In this document: one piece after another, positions 11,101 to 18,921 of the stretch
Layout of the letters: every line of letters starts with the position of its first letter
How positions within the stretch are numbered: position 1 is the stretch's first letter
DNA from: Mesorhizobium sp. M2D.F.Ca.ET.226.01.1.1
GTDB lineage: Bacteria > Pseudomonadota > Alphaproteobacteria > Rhizobiales > Rhizobiaceae
Assembly: GCF_004022705.2 (NCBI RefSeq)
Contig: NZ_RZOY02000012.1
Coordinates: forward strand, 166,158-230,157
Direction of reading: 5' to 3'
DNA length: 64,000 nt
Program-made: the position numbers and the translations under genes
Notes under the pieces: generated by a model
What the model was told of the DNA's origin: nothing
Database searches by the model: none
The model's input: only the letters and a program-made list of their open reading frames with translations

Positions 11101-12204
11101 GGTTTCGTTGACTTCTTGCCGCCGGTCTTCGGCTGTGACGACCTCCGCCGGCTCGTCCTTCGTCGGCGCTTCCGGTTCAGCTTGCCGGGCATCGTCGTCG
11201 CCGGTGTTGAAATACCAATGGTCATGCTGGCCGGCTTCGGAGGCCCGTGGGCCCGCTTCGACGGCATTGGCTTGATGATCGGTCTCGGTGGGCTGCTGGT
11301 CGGCCACGGTTCCCGCGGCGGCTACGCTGCTTTCGAAGCTTGGCGGGGCAGCCTCCGGCTCTTTGGCAGCCACGGGCTCGCCGGCGGCCTGCGCATCCTC
11401 TTCGGCAGCCGCCTGAGGTACTTCAGCCCGTTCTACGGCCACCACGGCCGGCGCTGGGCTGATGTCCTGGCTGGGTTCGACGTCCGGGCTTTCGCCGGAT
11501 GGCATGGCCGTCACCCCCGCCGGGTGATCGCCTTGATCGTCGAGTTGGTCCTCGTCGATCACCACCAGCAGATGCCGCGTGTCGGTGAGCCGGGCAAAAC
11601 CGGCCGGGTAGGAGGTGCCGGTGCCAGGCACGAGGCGCTTGACGAGGCGGTCGCCGCTGGCCGTCACGTCCGCAACCAGGGCAGCCAGCGTCCGCCGCTC
11701 GATGCCGAGCGCCGCAAAGCCGTCCGAGGCCGCCTCGACACCCCCTTGCGCGTCGACGAAGGCGATGAAATGCCCGGCTTCGGTGAAACCGCCGATGGCG
11801 CGGCTGGCGATCTCGCCGGCGCTGCGCGAGCTTGTCTGCGCCGCCGGTACCGCCAGCATGATCGCCTTTTCGCCGTCCGGCATCGTCACGGCACTGGCCA
11901 GGAAGCCGACGGCGCGGCTCACAATACCGGTCGCCAGCCTCACCGTGATGGCGCGATCGCTGCCGATATCCGGAAAACCGCTGGTCGCCATGATCTGCCG
12001 CCGGGCAATAAGCGGCAGCCGCGCCGAAGCGCCGATGATGGCTTCGATATCCGGATAGCCGAACATCGACGCCCCAGGTCCGTTTGCCCAGATCACCTGT
12101 TCGAGGTCGCTCGACAAGATTGCCAAAGCGTTGCCGGCGGCAAAGCGCTGGCGCACCGCGTCGAGCACGGCGACGTCGAGGAAGGAGTAGTTTTCAGGCG
12201 GCAT
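8158..12204 (-). CDS. PAS-domain sensor histidine kinase, PdhS/DivJ/PleC type
   Basis: This is a very large (1,348-residue) cytoplasmic kinase with no transmembrane segment. An N-terminal PAS-like domain lies at about 1-140. Acidic, Ala/Glu/Pro-rich linkers at about 230-380 and 560-850 flank a second PAS domain (about 390-510). Two further PAS domains follow (about 870-970 and 990-1100), then the dimerisation/phosphoacceptor helix ISHEIRTPLNAIIGFSEL near 1125 and a complete ATPase domain (NILSNAIRYT, DTGIGM, GTGLGLPL). There is no receiver domain, so it should pass phosphate to, or take it from, a separate regulator. The H-box resembles the DivK-partner kinases that control cell-cycle polarity in Rhizobiales (Brucella PdhS, Sinorhizobium CbrA); this specific role is inferred. 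Confidence 0.85.
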   Translation of the reverse strand: MPPENYSFLDVAVLDAVRQRFAAGNALAILSSDLEQVIWANGPGASMFGYPDIEAIIGASARLPLIARRQIMATSGFPDIGSDRAITVRLATGIVSRAVGFLASAVTMPDGEKAIMLAVPAAQTSSRSAGEIASRAIGGFTEAGHFIAFVDAQGGVEAASDGFAALGIERRTLAALVADVTASGDRLVKRLVPGTGTSYPAGFARLTDTRHLLVVIDEDQLDDQGDHPAGVTAMPSGESPDVEPSQDISPAPAVVAVERAEVPQAAAEEDAQAAGEPVAAKEPEAAPPSFESSVAAAGTVADQQPTETDHQANAVEAGPRASEAGQHDHWYFNTGDDDARQAEPEAPTKDEPAEVVTAEDRRQEVNETAARETIAPAQPASPRDIDRSAPPLRFVWRTDAEGKFSALSPEFAEIVGQPAADVIGRRFKDVATTFGLDASGEIAGLLERRDTWSGRSVLWPVAGTGLKIPVDLAALPVYGRSRAFEGFRGFGVARAADAVVDPEALGMALVPNAAPTGPAPAGGEPSVAKPTAEPEQPKPEDPFQGEVPALTIVPKPERRFADKVIRLAEHRQPANDKQPGNDTPHKGLSILERSAFREIGERLRRDSSAPAEPGLAEADKQSDATVAGKDDAAAKEPTGEVPAAASRSPAPEAAEHESSVNEATLPSAPEASETVDSKADAETAEAQTEAEDQKDLARLDGIDDAAETSDTSRPETPVVSGSLLSYADGEKSTEAAGAEPVSEDKQAASAQHAVEHGAAEPRQSAEQPMAQPVAAEPPARDAADDDSMTADDFRDAQDSEDWAGSDADAATTASDKQPEEPVVLVRPRLEVPPLKLSGFVPSAFSTGEETKAPDTSILARLPVPLLIHSGDMLHYANEAFLELTGYDALDDLTDAGGLGALFADPYAEDAAADESDHSLKLKTRQGQEFPIDALLRSVPWRGGKALMLVVRRSGEDDAAHFTAANDEPALQPDVPELKSRIAEMRTIIDTATDGVVLIGRDGNIRSISRPAEALFGFDSDEVAGKPFASLFAIESQRAARDYLAGLSEAGVASVLNDGREVIGREAQGRFIPLFMTIGRLPNDSGFCAVVRDITQWKRAEEDLTQARAVAERASSQKTDFLARISHEIRTPLNAIIGFSELMVDEKFGPVANDRYRDYLRDINRSGNHVLDLVNDLLDISKIEAGQQEMDYEAVSLNDTLAETVAMMQPQANRERVIIRSSFASRLPEVVADLRSVRQIALNILSNAIRYTQAGGQVIVSTAYEASGDVVMRVRDTGIGMTQAEIEQALKPFKQINALKRGRGDGTGLGLPLTKAMVEANRARFTITSTPGEGTLVEVGFPSTRVLAE

Positions 12205-12358
12205 GCGCTGGCCGACCCTCCGGAGCGGGCATTTTCAGTTAACGCTTTGTTAATAAAAGCCCGCGGCTCGAAGGTCCACAAGCCTTGGCTTGCAACGGTC
12301 GAAATCTCTGGGCTCTTGGTTAACGGCCGCAAGGGCTGACGTGGGGGAAGATTTTATG

Positions 12359-12388
12359 GTGCGCTGCAACAAAGATGTTGCAATGCAC
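12359..12388. promoter_or_regulatory. Palindromic PhaR-like operator before the phasin gene
   Basis: TGCAACA (12365-12371) and TGTTGCA (12376-12382) are inverted around AAGA, and the outer bases GTGC/GCAC (12359-12362 and 12385-12388) extend the dyad with two mismatches. It lies about 80-105 bases before the phasin start and contains the 12-mer shared with two other lipid genes. Confidence 0.5.
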
Positions 12389-12464
12389 AAAAAATCCTCT
12401 ATATTGCCATCATACATGAACGAGACGGCTTTCTGTCAAAGCCGCTGCCCCGAAAGGTTGGAAA

Positions 12465-12923
12465 ATGTCCAAGACGACCACGACCAAGACCATCGAAAAC
12501 GTTGAATTCCCGAGCTTCGACGCTTCCAAAGCCACCGACCAGATCCGAGCCTTCGCCGAGAAGGGCGTCGAGCAGTCGAAGGAAGCCTATACCAAGCTGA
12601 AGACCGGCGCCGAGGAGACCCAGAAGGTCCTGGAGTCGACCTACGAGACCGCCAAGACCGTTTCCAGCGACGTTTCGCTCAAGGCGATCGCCGCGCTGCG
12701 CGCCAATGCCGAGGCCAGCTTCTCGCACCTCGAAGCCCTTGTCGGCGCCAAGACCCTTTCGGAAGTCGTCGAGCTGCAGACCTCCTTCCTGCGCAAGCGC
12801 GTTGAAATGGCCGTCGAGCAGACCAAGGAGTTCCAGACCGTCGCCGCCAAGGCGGTCGAGGACGTCTCCAAGCCGGTCAAGACCGCCTTTGAGAAGGCGA
12901 TCAAGGACGTCAAGGCTGCCTGA
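12465..12923 (+). CDS. Phasin family protein
   Basis: This 152-residue helical, Ala/Lys/Glu-rich protein is of the Phasin_2 type. The conserved stretch runs from about residue 25 (IRAFAEKGVEQSKEAYTKLK) through a central helix (SLKAIAALRANAEASFSHLEAL) to the LVELQTSFLRK-like segment, here EVVELQTSFLRKRVEM. Phasins coat polyhydroxybutyrate granules and control their size and number. The ATG follows GAAAGGTTGGAA. A palindromic TGC-rich site upstream fits repression by PhaR. An anti-Shine-Dalgarno small RNA lies about 80 bases after the stop codon. Confidence 0.92.
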   Translation: MSKTTTTKTIENVEFPSFDASKATDQIRAFAEKGVEQSKEAYTKLKTGAEETQKVLESTYETAKTVSSDVSLKAIAALRANAEASFSHLEALVGAKTLSEVVELQTSFLRKRVEMAVEQTKEFQTVAAKAVEDVSKPVKTAFEKAIKDVKAA

Positions 12924-12999
12924 TTTTCGCGCACAACCCCGCGATGCATCAAAACGTCGCATTTCGTCAGACAAATAGTCGTGCGATAGGGTTGAACAA

Positions 13000-13116
13000 C
13001 CAGATACCCGGAAACGGAACCTCCTCCCTCCGTTTCCGGGGTGACCAGCCAGCACCTCCTCCCGCTGGCTCGTAACAGGAAAAGGCCGGCACCTCCTCCC
13101 GCCGGCCTTTTCTTTT
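13000..13116 (+). ncRNA. Small RNA of the alpha-r14 type with three anti-SD hairpin loops
   Basis: Three consecutive hairpins each present the same loop ACCTCCTCCC. Stem 1 is 13007-13018 with 13029-13040, loop 13019-13028. Stem 2 is AGCCAGC/GCTGGCT (13047-13053, 13064-13070). Stem 3 is AAAGGCCGGC/GCCGGCCTTT (13081-13090, 13101-13110), and TCTTTT after it makes it a Rho-independent terminator. CCUCCUCCC in three loops is the hallmark of the alpha-r14 (NfeR1) and cuckoo RNAs of Alphaproteobacteria, which bind ribosome-binding sites. The 5' end is estimated. Confidence 0.85.
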
Positions 13117-13265
13117 GCCTTGACGAAAGGCGGATGAGGAAACCAATCCTTTACCTTATCAAGGCCCTTGAATTAGAATTCGATAGCCCGTATTTGACGC
13201 ATCGCCAACGACAGAGCGGATCACGGAGAATGAAGCTTTCACGTCGATCCAGCTCAGGCAGGCAG

Positions 13266-13342
13266 GCCGTTGTAGCTCAGTTGGTTAGAGCACCAGATTG
13301 TGGATCTGGGGGTCGCTGGTTCGAGCCCAGCCAACGGTACCA
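13266..13342 (+). tRNA. tRNA-His (anticodon GTG)
   Basis: A full cloverleaf can be folded. The acceptor GCCGTTG (13266-13272) pairs with CAACGGT (13332-13338), with a G-T pair at 1-72. The D stem is GCTC/GAGC, the anticodon loop TTGTGGA sits between CCAGA and TCTGG, and the T loop is TTCGAGC. CCA is encoded at 13340-13342. The discriminator is A73 and no paired G-1 is encoded, the known alphaproteobacterial exception for tRNA-His. Confidence 0.95.
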
Positions 13343-13391
13343 TCATTTTCGCTGATCTGAACGTGCACCTTGAACCATTCCATTCCTTCGG

Positions 13392-13428
13392 CTCCACGGA
13401 CCATGGGCAAGACGTCTTGCCGGTGGAG
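13392..13428. repeat. Perfect 16-base palindrome inside a hairpin
   Basis: GGCAAGACGTCTTGCC (13406-13421) is a perfect palindrome, flanked by CTCCAC (13392-13397) and GTGGAG (13423-13428), which can extend the stem. It lies between tRNA-His and the DUF768 gene. Its role is unknown; it could be an operator or an RNA processing structure. Confidence 0.4.
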
Positions 13429-13518
13429 GCCGACTCGGTTCGAATGGGACATGCATCCTTTGACAGGGTGCGGGCGTTGATGACTACCAACCGGCTTTGC
13501 CGCTAGGGAAGAAGCAGT

Positions 13519-13773
13519 ATGAGTGAACATGCGATCGAGTTCTTGCGCGGATGGATTGGCGAGAAAGTCCAATGCCCGCATTCGCCGATCGAGATCGACC
13601 AGCAGGCCGAGACTCTCGCTAAGGAATGCTGCGCCAAGGCCGCCGAGGCTGGCATTCTCCTGGAGGACATCCAGGAAGAGGTCGGCGACATCCAGGAACT
13701 GATCGCATCGCGCCTCGAGGAAGCCGCCGAAGAAGGCAGCGGCGAACCGAAGTCGGACAAGCCCGCGGAGTAA
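13519..13773 (+). CDS. DUF768 family small protein
   Basis: This 84-residue acidic protein begins MSEHAIEFLRGWIGEKV and contains the DUF768-like core with LAKECCAKAAEAGI and LEDIQEEVGDIQELIASRL. DUF768 proteins are short, of unknown function, and found mainly as many paralogues in Mesorhizobium. The start follows GGGAAGAAGCAGT, a usable ribosome-binding site. The C-terminal EEGSGEPKSDKPAE tail looks disordered. It stands alone after tRNA-His. The family call rests on pattern memory. Confidence 0.7.
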   Translation: MSEHAIEFLRGWIGEKVQCPHSPIEIDQQAETLAKECCAKAAEAGILLEDIQEEVGDIQELIASRLEEAAEEGSGEPKSDKPAE

Positions 13774-13803
13774 ATACCCGCTCGCCACAGCCGGACGGTA
13801 GCG

Positions 13804-14928
13804 TCATCTTTCCCCGAATTTTTCCCTCAGCCACTCCTTAGGCAGCGCCGGCACGAAATTGCCGTCGCGTCCCGTCATATCCTCATTGGCGACCAACGCG
13901 TTGAGGATCGCCTCCTCGACACCTTGCACGACCGCGTCGAAGAACGGATCGATGTCGACATCCGGAATGAATTCCGCGCGGCCGATGCTGCCCGAGGCGC
14001 CGAGCGCAGCTTCCGGATTGGCGGTCGAGAAGGCGAGAAAAATGTCGCCCGAACTGTGATAGCCATAGCCGCCGGTCATGGCGATGCCGAGCGGCACGCG
14101 CCTGGCGAGCCGCTTCATCTGGTGCGGCAGGAACGGCGCGTCGGTGGCGACGATGGCGATGATCGAACCCTTTTCGGCGCGTGCCGTCGCCTTGCGGATC
14201 GCCGGGTCGACAAGCTCCTGCCCGATGCGCCGGCCACGAATGGTGAAATTGCGCCGCTGGCCGAAATTCGACTGCACGAAGACACCCAGCGTATAACGCC
14301 CGTCCTGCCATTCGACGACGCGTGAGGCGGTGCCGGATCCGGCCTTGAAGCCGAAGGTGATCATGCCGGTGCCGCCGCCGACGCTGCCTTCCTCAATGGC
14401 GCCGCTGGTCGCCCCGTCAAGCGCTTCCGCGACATGGTCGAAGCCGACATGATGGCCGTTAATGTCGTTGAGGAAGCCGTCATAGGTCTCGGCCGCCACC
14501 GGCAGGACCCAGCCTGTGTCGAGCGCGGCCGGCAGCACCTTGTGCATCCAGCGCAGCGTGCCGTCGCGGGTGACGCCGCAGGAATGCGTGTTGGTGACGG
14601 TGACCGGGAAGTTGAACGCGCCGGTCTCCTCGATGATATGCGTTCCCGTCAGCTCGCCATTGCCGTTCTGGCTGAACACGCCGGCAAACACCGGCGTCGC
14701 AAGTTCCGCGACCGGCCTTGGCAGGATCGCGGTGACGCCGGTACGCACCGGTCCGGTCCCAACCCGAAGCGGACCGTCGCCTGAGATCAGCGTCGTGTAG
14801 CCGACCGATACTCCTGGCACATCGGTGATGGCGTTGAAGCGGCCCGGCGTTCCGTCCAGCACAACGCCGAATGCGCGTAGGCGCGGCTTGCCCGAAGGCG
14901 TGCGAAGATGCGGATCGTGGCTGATCAT
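13804..14928 (-). CDS. P1 family peptidase (DmpA-type aminopeptidase)
   Basis: This 374-residue protein is of the DmpA/P1 peptidase family, N-terminal nucleophile hydrolases that self-cleave and remove N-terminal residues from small peptides. Family marks include NAITDVPGVSVGYTTL near the N-terminus, the ETGAFNFPVTVTNTHSCG segment, and GSVGGGTGMITFGFKAG, where the processing site lies just before the nucleophile region. I start it at ATG 14928 (MISHDPHLRTPSG); the longer frame to 15048 runs into xseA. It begins one base after the xseA stop, so the two are probably co-transcribed. Confidence 0.88.
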   Translation of the reverse strand: MISHDPHLRTPSGKPRLRAFGVVLDGTPGRFNAITDVPGVSVGYTTLISGDGPLRVGTGPVRTGVTAILPRPVAELATPVFAGVFSQNGNGELTGTHIIEETGAFNFPVTVTNTHSCGVTRDGTLRWMHKVLPAALDTGWVLPVAAETYDGFLNDINGHHVGFDHVAEALDGATSGAIEEGSVGGGTGMITFGFKAGSGTASRVVEWQDGRYTLGVFVQSNFGQRRNFTIRGRRIGQELVDPAIRKATARAEKGSIIAIVATDAPFLPHQMKRLARRVPLGIAMTGGYGYHSSGDIFLAFSTANPEAALGASGSIGRAEFIPDVDIDPFFDAVVQGVEEAILNALVANEDMTGRDGNFVPALPKEWLREKFGER

Positions 14929-14929
14929 C

Positions 14930-16495
14930 TCAGAACAGCGAGCCCTGTTTGCCAGGTTCCTTGGCCTTCGTGGACGACTTGGCGGCCAGTTTCGGTCGCG
15001 CGCCGCCGCTGGTGGCAATGGCCTCGGCGGTGCCGTCGGCGAATTCAAGCTGTAAGGCGGCGCCTGGCGCCACCTCTTCGACCCGCTTGATCACCGAACC
15101 GCCGGCGTCCTTGACCAGCGCGAAGCCGCGTGCCAGCACGGCCTTGTGCGACAGCGTCGACAAGAGCCGGTCCGCCTGGGTCAGCGCCGCGCGCAGCCGG
15201 TCCAGTCGCCGCGCCGCCGCCTGATCCTGGCGGCGCGTCAGCGCGGCCAGCGTGTCGGCCTGCTGCTTCTGGCGCCGCACGATTGGCGCAGGCGACAGTC
15301 GCGTCGACGTGCGTTTGAAGCGCGCGCGCCGCTCGCGCACGATGGCGAAGAACGCCGCGCGGGCACGCGCGATATCCCGCCCCGTCAGCGTGCGCGCTTC
15401 GTTGAGACGCCGCGACAGGGTCGCCGGCGTCAGCCTTTGTCGCTCCAGCGTTGCCCGCTTGCGCTCGATATTCACCGTCAGTCCGCGGCCGAGCCGGCTG
15501 GTCGCATCGTCGAAACGGCGGCGCGGCAGCGCCAGCAACTGGTCGGGCGAAGGCAGCCCGCGCGCCGCCGCGCGCACCGCCTGGCGCTTGCGATCCAGAT
15601 GCCGCGTGGAGCAGGCATTGAGCCGCGCGCCAAGGCTGGCGAGCGTCGCCTCCAGGTCCGCCCTGACCGGCACGGCGATCTCGGCCGCGCCCGTCGGCGT
15701 CGGCGCGCGCCTATCGGCAACGAAGTCGATCAGCGTCGTGTCGGTCTCGTGCCCGACGGCGGAGATCACGGGGATGGAGGACGCCGCGACGGCGCGTGCC
15801 AGCCCTTCGTCGTTGAAGCCCCAGAGGTCTTCCAGGCTGCCGCCGCCGCGTGCCACGATCAACAGGTCCGGCTGGCGGATGGGGCCGTCCCAGGTCAATG
15901 CGTTGAAACCGTTGACGGCCGCGGTCACTTCCTTGGCTGTCGTCTCGCCCTGGACCCTCACCGGCCAGACCAGCACATGGAGCGGAAACCGGTCCTTGAT
16001 GCGATGGATGATGTCGCGGATCACGGAGCCGGTCGGCGAGGTGACGACGCCGATCACACGCGGCATGAACGGCAGCCGCCGCTTGCGGCCGGCATCGAAC
16101 AGGCCTTCGGCCTGCAGCCGGCGCTTGCGCTCCTCGAGCAGCGCCATCAGCGCACCGGCGCCGGCCGGTTCGAGATTGTCGATGACGATCTGGTAGTTGG
16201 ATTTGCCGGGATAGGTCGTCAGCCTGCCGCTGGCGATCACCTCCATGCCTTCCTCGGGGCGGAACTTCAGGCGTGCCATCGTGGTCTTCCAGACCACGGC
16301 ATCGATCCGCGCCCGGTCGTCCTTCAACGCGAAATAGGCGTGGCCGGACGAATGCGGGCCGCGATAGCCGGAAATCTCGCCACGCACCCGCACATTGCCG
16401 AAGGCGTCCTCGACAGTGCGCTTCAGCGCGCCGGAAATCTCGCTCACCGTGTATTCGGTGGCGTTGCTGCGTGATTCGGTTGCTGTTTCACTCAT
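14930..16495 (-). CDS. xseA: Exodeoxyribonuclease VII large subunit
   Basis: This is the 521-residue large subunit of exonuclease VII, which degrades single-stranded DNA to oligonucleotides in the cytoplasm. The N-terminal OB-fold (about 15-110) includes EYTVSEISGALKRTVEDAFGNVRVRGEIS. The catalytic domain carries PRVIGVVTSPTGSVIRDI, ARGGGSLEDLWGFNDE and ISAVGHETDTTLIDFVADRRAPTPT. A long Arg-rich coiled-coil (about 300-430) follows, then the C-terminal LARGFALVKDAGG segment. The small subunit gene xseB is not next to it. The P1 peptidase gene follows immediately. Confidence 0.95.
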   Translation of the reverse strand: MSETATESRSNATEYTVSEISGALKRTVEDAFGNVRVRGEISGYRGPHSSGHAYFALKDDRARIDAVVWKTTMARLKFRPEEGMEVIASGRLTTYPGKSNYQIVIDNLEPAGAGALMALLEERKRRLQAEGLFDAGRKRRLPFMPRVIGVVTSPTGSVIRDIIHRIKDRFPLHVLVWPVRVQGETTAKEVTAAVNGFNALTWDGPIRQPDLLIVARGGGSLEDLWGFNDEGLARAVAASSIPVISAVGHETDTTLIDFVADRRAPTPTGAAEIAVPVRADLEATLASLGARLNACSTRHLDRKRQAVRAAARGLPSPDQLLALPRRRFDDATSRLGRGLTVNIERKRATLERQRLTPATLSRRLNEARTLTGRDIARARAAFFAIVRERRARFKRTSTRLSPAPIVRRQKQQADTLAALTRRQDQAAARRLDRLRAALTQADRLLSTLSHKAVLARGFALVKDAGGSVIKRVEEVAPGAALQLEFADGTAEAIATSGGARPKLAAKSSTKAKEPGKQGSLF

Positions 16496-16615
16496 TTGGC
16501 GATTGGGGAGCGCTTATCGGCCGGCGTCAAGCCGGGACAAACCTCGCTAATATTATAACGCGATCTTAAGCCCGATTTGCTTTCACTGGCGGCACATGAG
16601 CCGGCCAGGGACGCG

Positions 16616-18826
16616 ATGAGCGCACGCCACAACAGCAGCCCGTTGACGCACCAGGTCACGCTGACCGTGCTGACGCTCGCCGCTTTCGCGCTGGCCATCG
16701 TCGTCGGTTTCGGCTTCTACGCCACCGACCAGGCCGACAAGTCCTCGCTCGAACGGCAGAAGATTTTCATCGCCGATGGCCTGAAGGATCAGATTGCCGC
16801 GGTCCAGCGCGAGCAGGAGAGCGTGACCGTCTGGGATGATTCCGTGATCAATGTGAGGGCGGGCAATCAGGGTTGGATCGAGGAAAACCTCAGCACCTGG
16901 ATGTACACCTACTACGGTCACAACCGGGTCTACATTCTCGACGCAGCCAACCATGCAATCCACGCCATGCGGGAAGGCAAGGTCCTCGCGGCGTCGGCCT
17001 TTGGCGAGGATGAGCCCGAACTGCAGCCGACCATCGACAAGCTGCGCCACATGTTGACTGAGCCCCCGAAGGCCGACGCGTCCGGCCAGCCGGCCAAGAT
17101 GGTCGCGCAGGATCTTGTCTCGCTCCAGGGGAAGCCCGCGATCCTGAGCATCATGCCGTTGGTGCCGAGCACGGATCGCGTCACCCAAGCCGCTGGCACG
17201 GAATATCTGCATATCTCGGCCGAGTTCATCAACGATGCCGTCATCGGCAAGATCGCGGCAAAATACCTGCTCGATGGCGCGCGCCTGGTGCCGCTGTCGC
17301 AGCCGGTTGGTCCGGCCGCCGTTCCGCTGGTCGATTCGCGTGGCGTCATCCTCGGCTACATCGGCTGGGACCAGTTGCGGCCTGGCCTCACCTTGGTGCG
17401 CAAGATCGCGCCAGCCTTGGCGATCGCCCTGCTTGTGGCGGGCGGCGTTCTGGTGTTCCTGCTGCGCCGGTTGCGCCGCGCCTCGGCCGCGCTGCAGACC
17501 AGCCAGGACCAGGCGCAATATCTCGCCTTCCACGACACGCTCACCGGGCTGCCCAACCGTGCGCTGTTCGAGGACCGCCTGCGGCGCACGCTGCTGTTCG
17601 CCAGCCAGGACGGAACGCGCGTGGCGCTGCTTTACCTCGACCTCGACCGCTTCAAGCACATCAACGACACGCTCGGTCATCCGGCCGGCGACCAGCTCGT
17701 GCGCCAAACGGCCGCGCGGCTCAAGCACACGATCCGCGAAGTCGATACCGTCGCGCGGCTCGGCGGCGACGAGTTCGCCGTCATCCTGCTCGATGTGCCC
17801 GATGTCAGAAGCGCCGAAGACATCGCCGAAAGGCTGCTTTTGAAGCTGCGCGAGCCGTTCAGGCTGATCGATGATCAGGTCTTCGTCAGCGCCAGCATCG
17901 GCATCGCGCTGTCGTCGGGATCGAAGACTGACGCGGACGATCTTCTGCGCAAGGCCGACATTGCGCTCTACGAGGCCAAGAAGAACGGCCGTGGCCGCTA
18001 CCAGCTGTTTGCCTGCGACATGGACGATCTGCTGCTGCGCAAGCGCAAGGTCGAGGCGGAGCTGCGCAAGGCGCTGGATGGCGACGGCGGCATAAGGCTC
18101 GCCTATCAGCCCGTCTTCGCGGTGGACGGCCACAGGATTCTTGGCGCCGAAGCGCTGATCCGCTGGGGGCATGAGGTGCATGGCGCGCTGCCTGCGGGGC
18201 AATTCATCGCCATCGCGGAAGAACGAGGGCTGATCGGCGAACTCGGCAAATGGGCGCTGACCGAGGCCTGCCGCTTCGCGGTCACGACCGAACTGCCCTG
18301 GATCGCCGTCAACATCTCGCCGGTGCAGTTGCGCGATGCCGGCTTCGCCGCACTGGTTGCATCGGTGCTGAGCGAGACCGGGTTGGACCCGGCCCGGCTG
18401 CAACTCGAGACCACCGAGGGGGTGCTGCTCGAGCACAACGACACGATTACCTCCGTCATCGCAACCCTGCGTGATTCCGGCGTCCGCATCGTTCTAGACG
18501 ACTTCGGCACCGGCTATTCGTCGCTGAGCTATCTGCGCCGTCAGTCGATCGACAAGCTGAAGATCGACCGCTCCTTCGTGCGCCTTCTCGACGAGGACGA
18601 AAGTGCCCGCGCGATCGTCAAGTCGCTGATCGAGTTGGCGCTGGCGCTAAGGGTGGAAGTGACCGCCGAAGGCGTCGAGACCGATGGACAGAAGGCCCTG
18701 CTGGTCGGCATGGGCTGCCGTCAATTGCAGGGCTATCTGCTGTCGCCGCCGCTGGAACCCGGCCAGTTGCTGGCGTTGCCGGGTGTTTCGCACACTAAGC
18801 CGGAACGGTCTGCCGTTCGCGCATAG
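16616..18826 (+). CDS. CHASE4-GGDEF-EAL signalling protein (cyclic di-GMP)
   Basis: This 736-residue inner-membrane protein has a first membrane span near residues 11-35 and a periplasmic CHASE4-type sensor domain (about 45-240; VTVWDDSVINVRAGNQGWIEENL). The second span is near 264-285. It continues with a GGDEF domain with an intact GGDEF motif near 383 and an EAL domain (AEALIRW near 510, DDFGTGYSSLSYLR near 628). Both active-site signatures look intact, so it could make or degrade cyclic di-GMP. ATG 16616 was preferred over 16577 because GGGA lies just upstream. The stop codon TAG is also the first base triplet of a downstream intergenic repeat. Confidence 0.9.
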   Translation: MSARHNSSPLTHQVTLTVLTLAAFALAIVVGFGFYATDQADKSSLERQKIFIADGLKDQIAAVQREQESVTVWDDSVINVRAGNQGWIEENLSTWMYTYYGHNRVYILDAANHAIHAMREGKVLAASAFGEDEPELQPTIDKLRHMLTEPPKADASGQPAKMVAQDLVSLQGKPAILSIMPLVPSTDRVTQAAGTEYLHISAEFINDAVIGKIAAKYLLDGARLVPLSQPVGPAAVPLVDSRGVILGYIGWDQLRPGLTLVRKIAPALAIALLVAGGVLVFLLRRLRRASAALQTSQDQAQYLAFHDTLTGLPNRALFEDRLRRTLLFASQDGTRVALLYLDLDRFKHINDTLGHPAGDQLVRQTAARLKHTIREVDTVARLGGDEFAVILLDVPDVRSAEDIAERLLLKLREPFRLIDDQVFVSASIGIALSSGSKTDADDLLRKADIALYEAKKNGRGRYQLFACDMDDLLLRKRKVEAELRKALDGDGGIRLAYQPVFAVDGHRILGAEALIRWGHEVHGALPAGQFIAIAEERGLIGELGKWALTEACRFAVTTELPWIAVNISPVQLRDAGFAALVASVLSETGLDPARLQLETTEGVLLEHNDTITSVIATLRDSGVRIVLDDFGTGYSSLSYLRRQSIDKLKIDRSFVRLLDEDESARAIVKSLIELALALRVEVTAEGVETDGQKALLVGMGCRQLQGYLLSPPLEPGQLLALPGVSHTKPERSAVRA

Positions 18827-18918
18827 AGCGCTCCTCCGTTTCACGGAAACGGTGAACCGCTCTATCTCTTTGTTTTCCTGACGGAAAACCGCTTCACACT
18901 TTTCCTGGAATTGCCTCC
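18824..18918. repeat. Rhizobial palindromic intergenic repeat
   Basis: TAGAGCG (18824-18830) is inverted as CGCTCTA near 18858-18864, enclosing CCGTTTC/GAAACGG (18836-18842, 18846-18852). The rest (ending TTTTCCTGGAATTGC) resembles a repeat commonly seen between rhizobial genes. It overlaps the stop codon of the preceding gene. Confidence 0.6.
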
Positions 18919-18921
18919 GCC

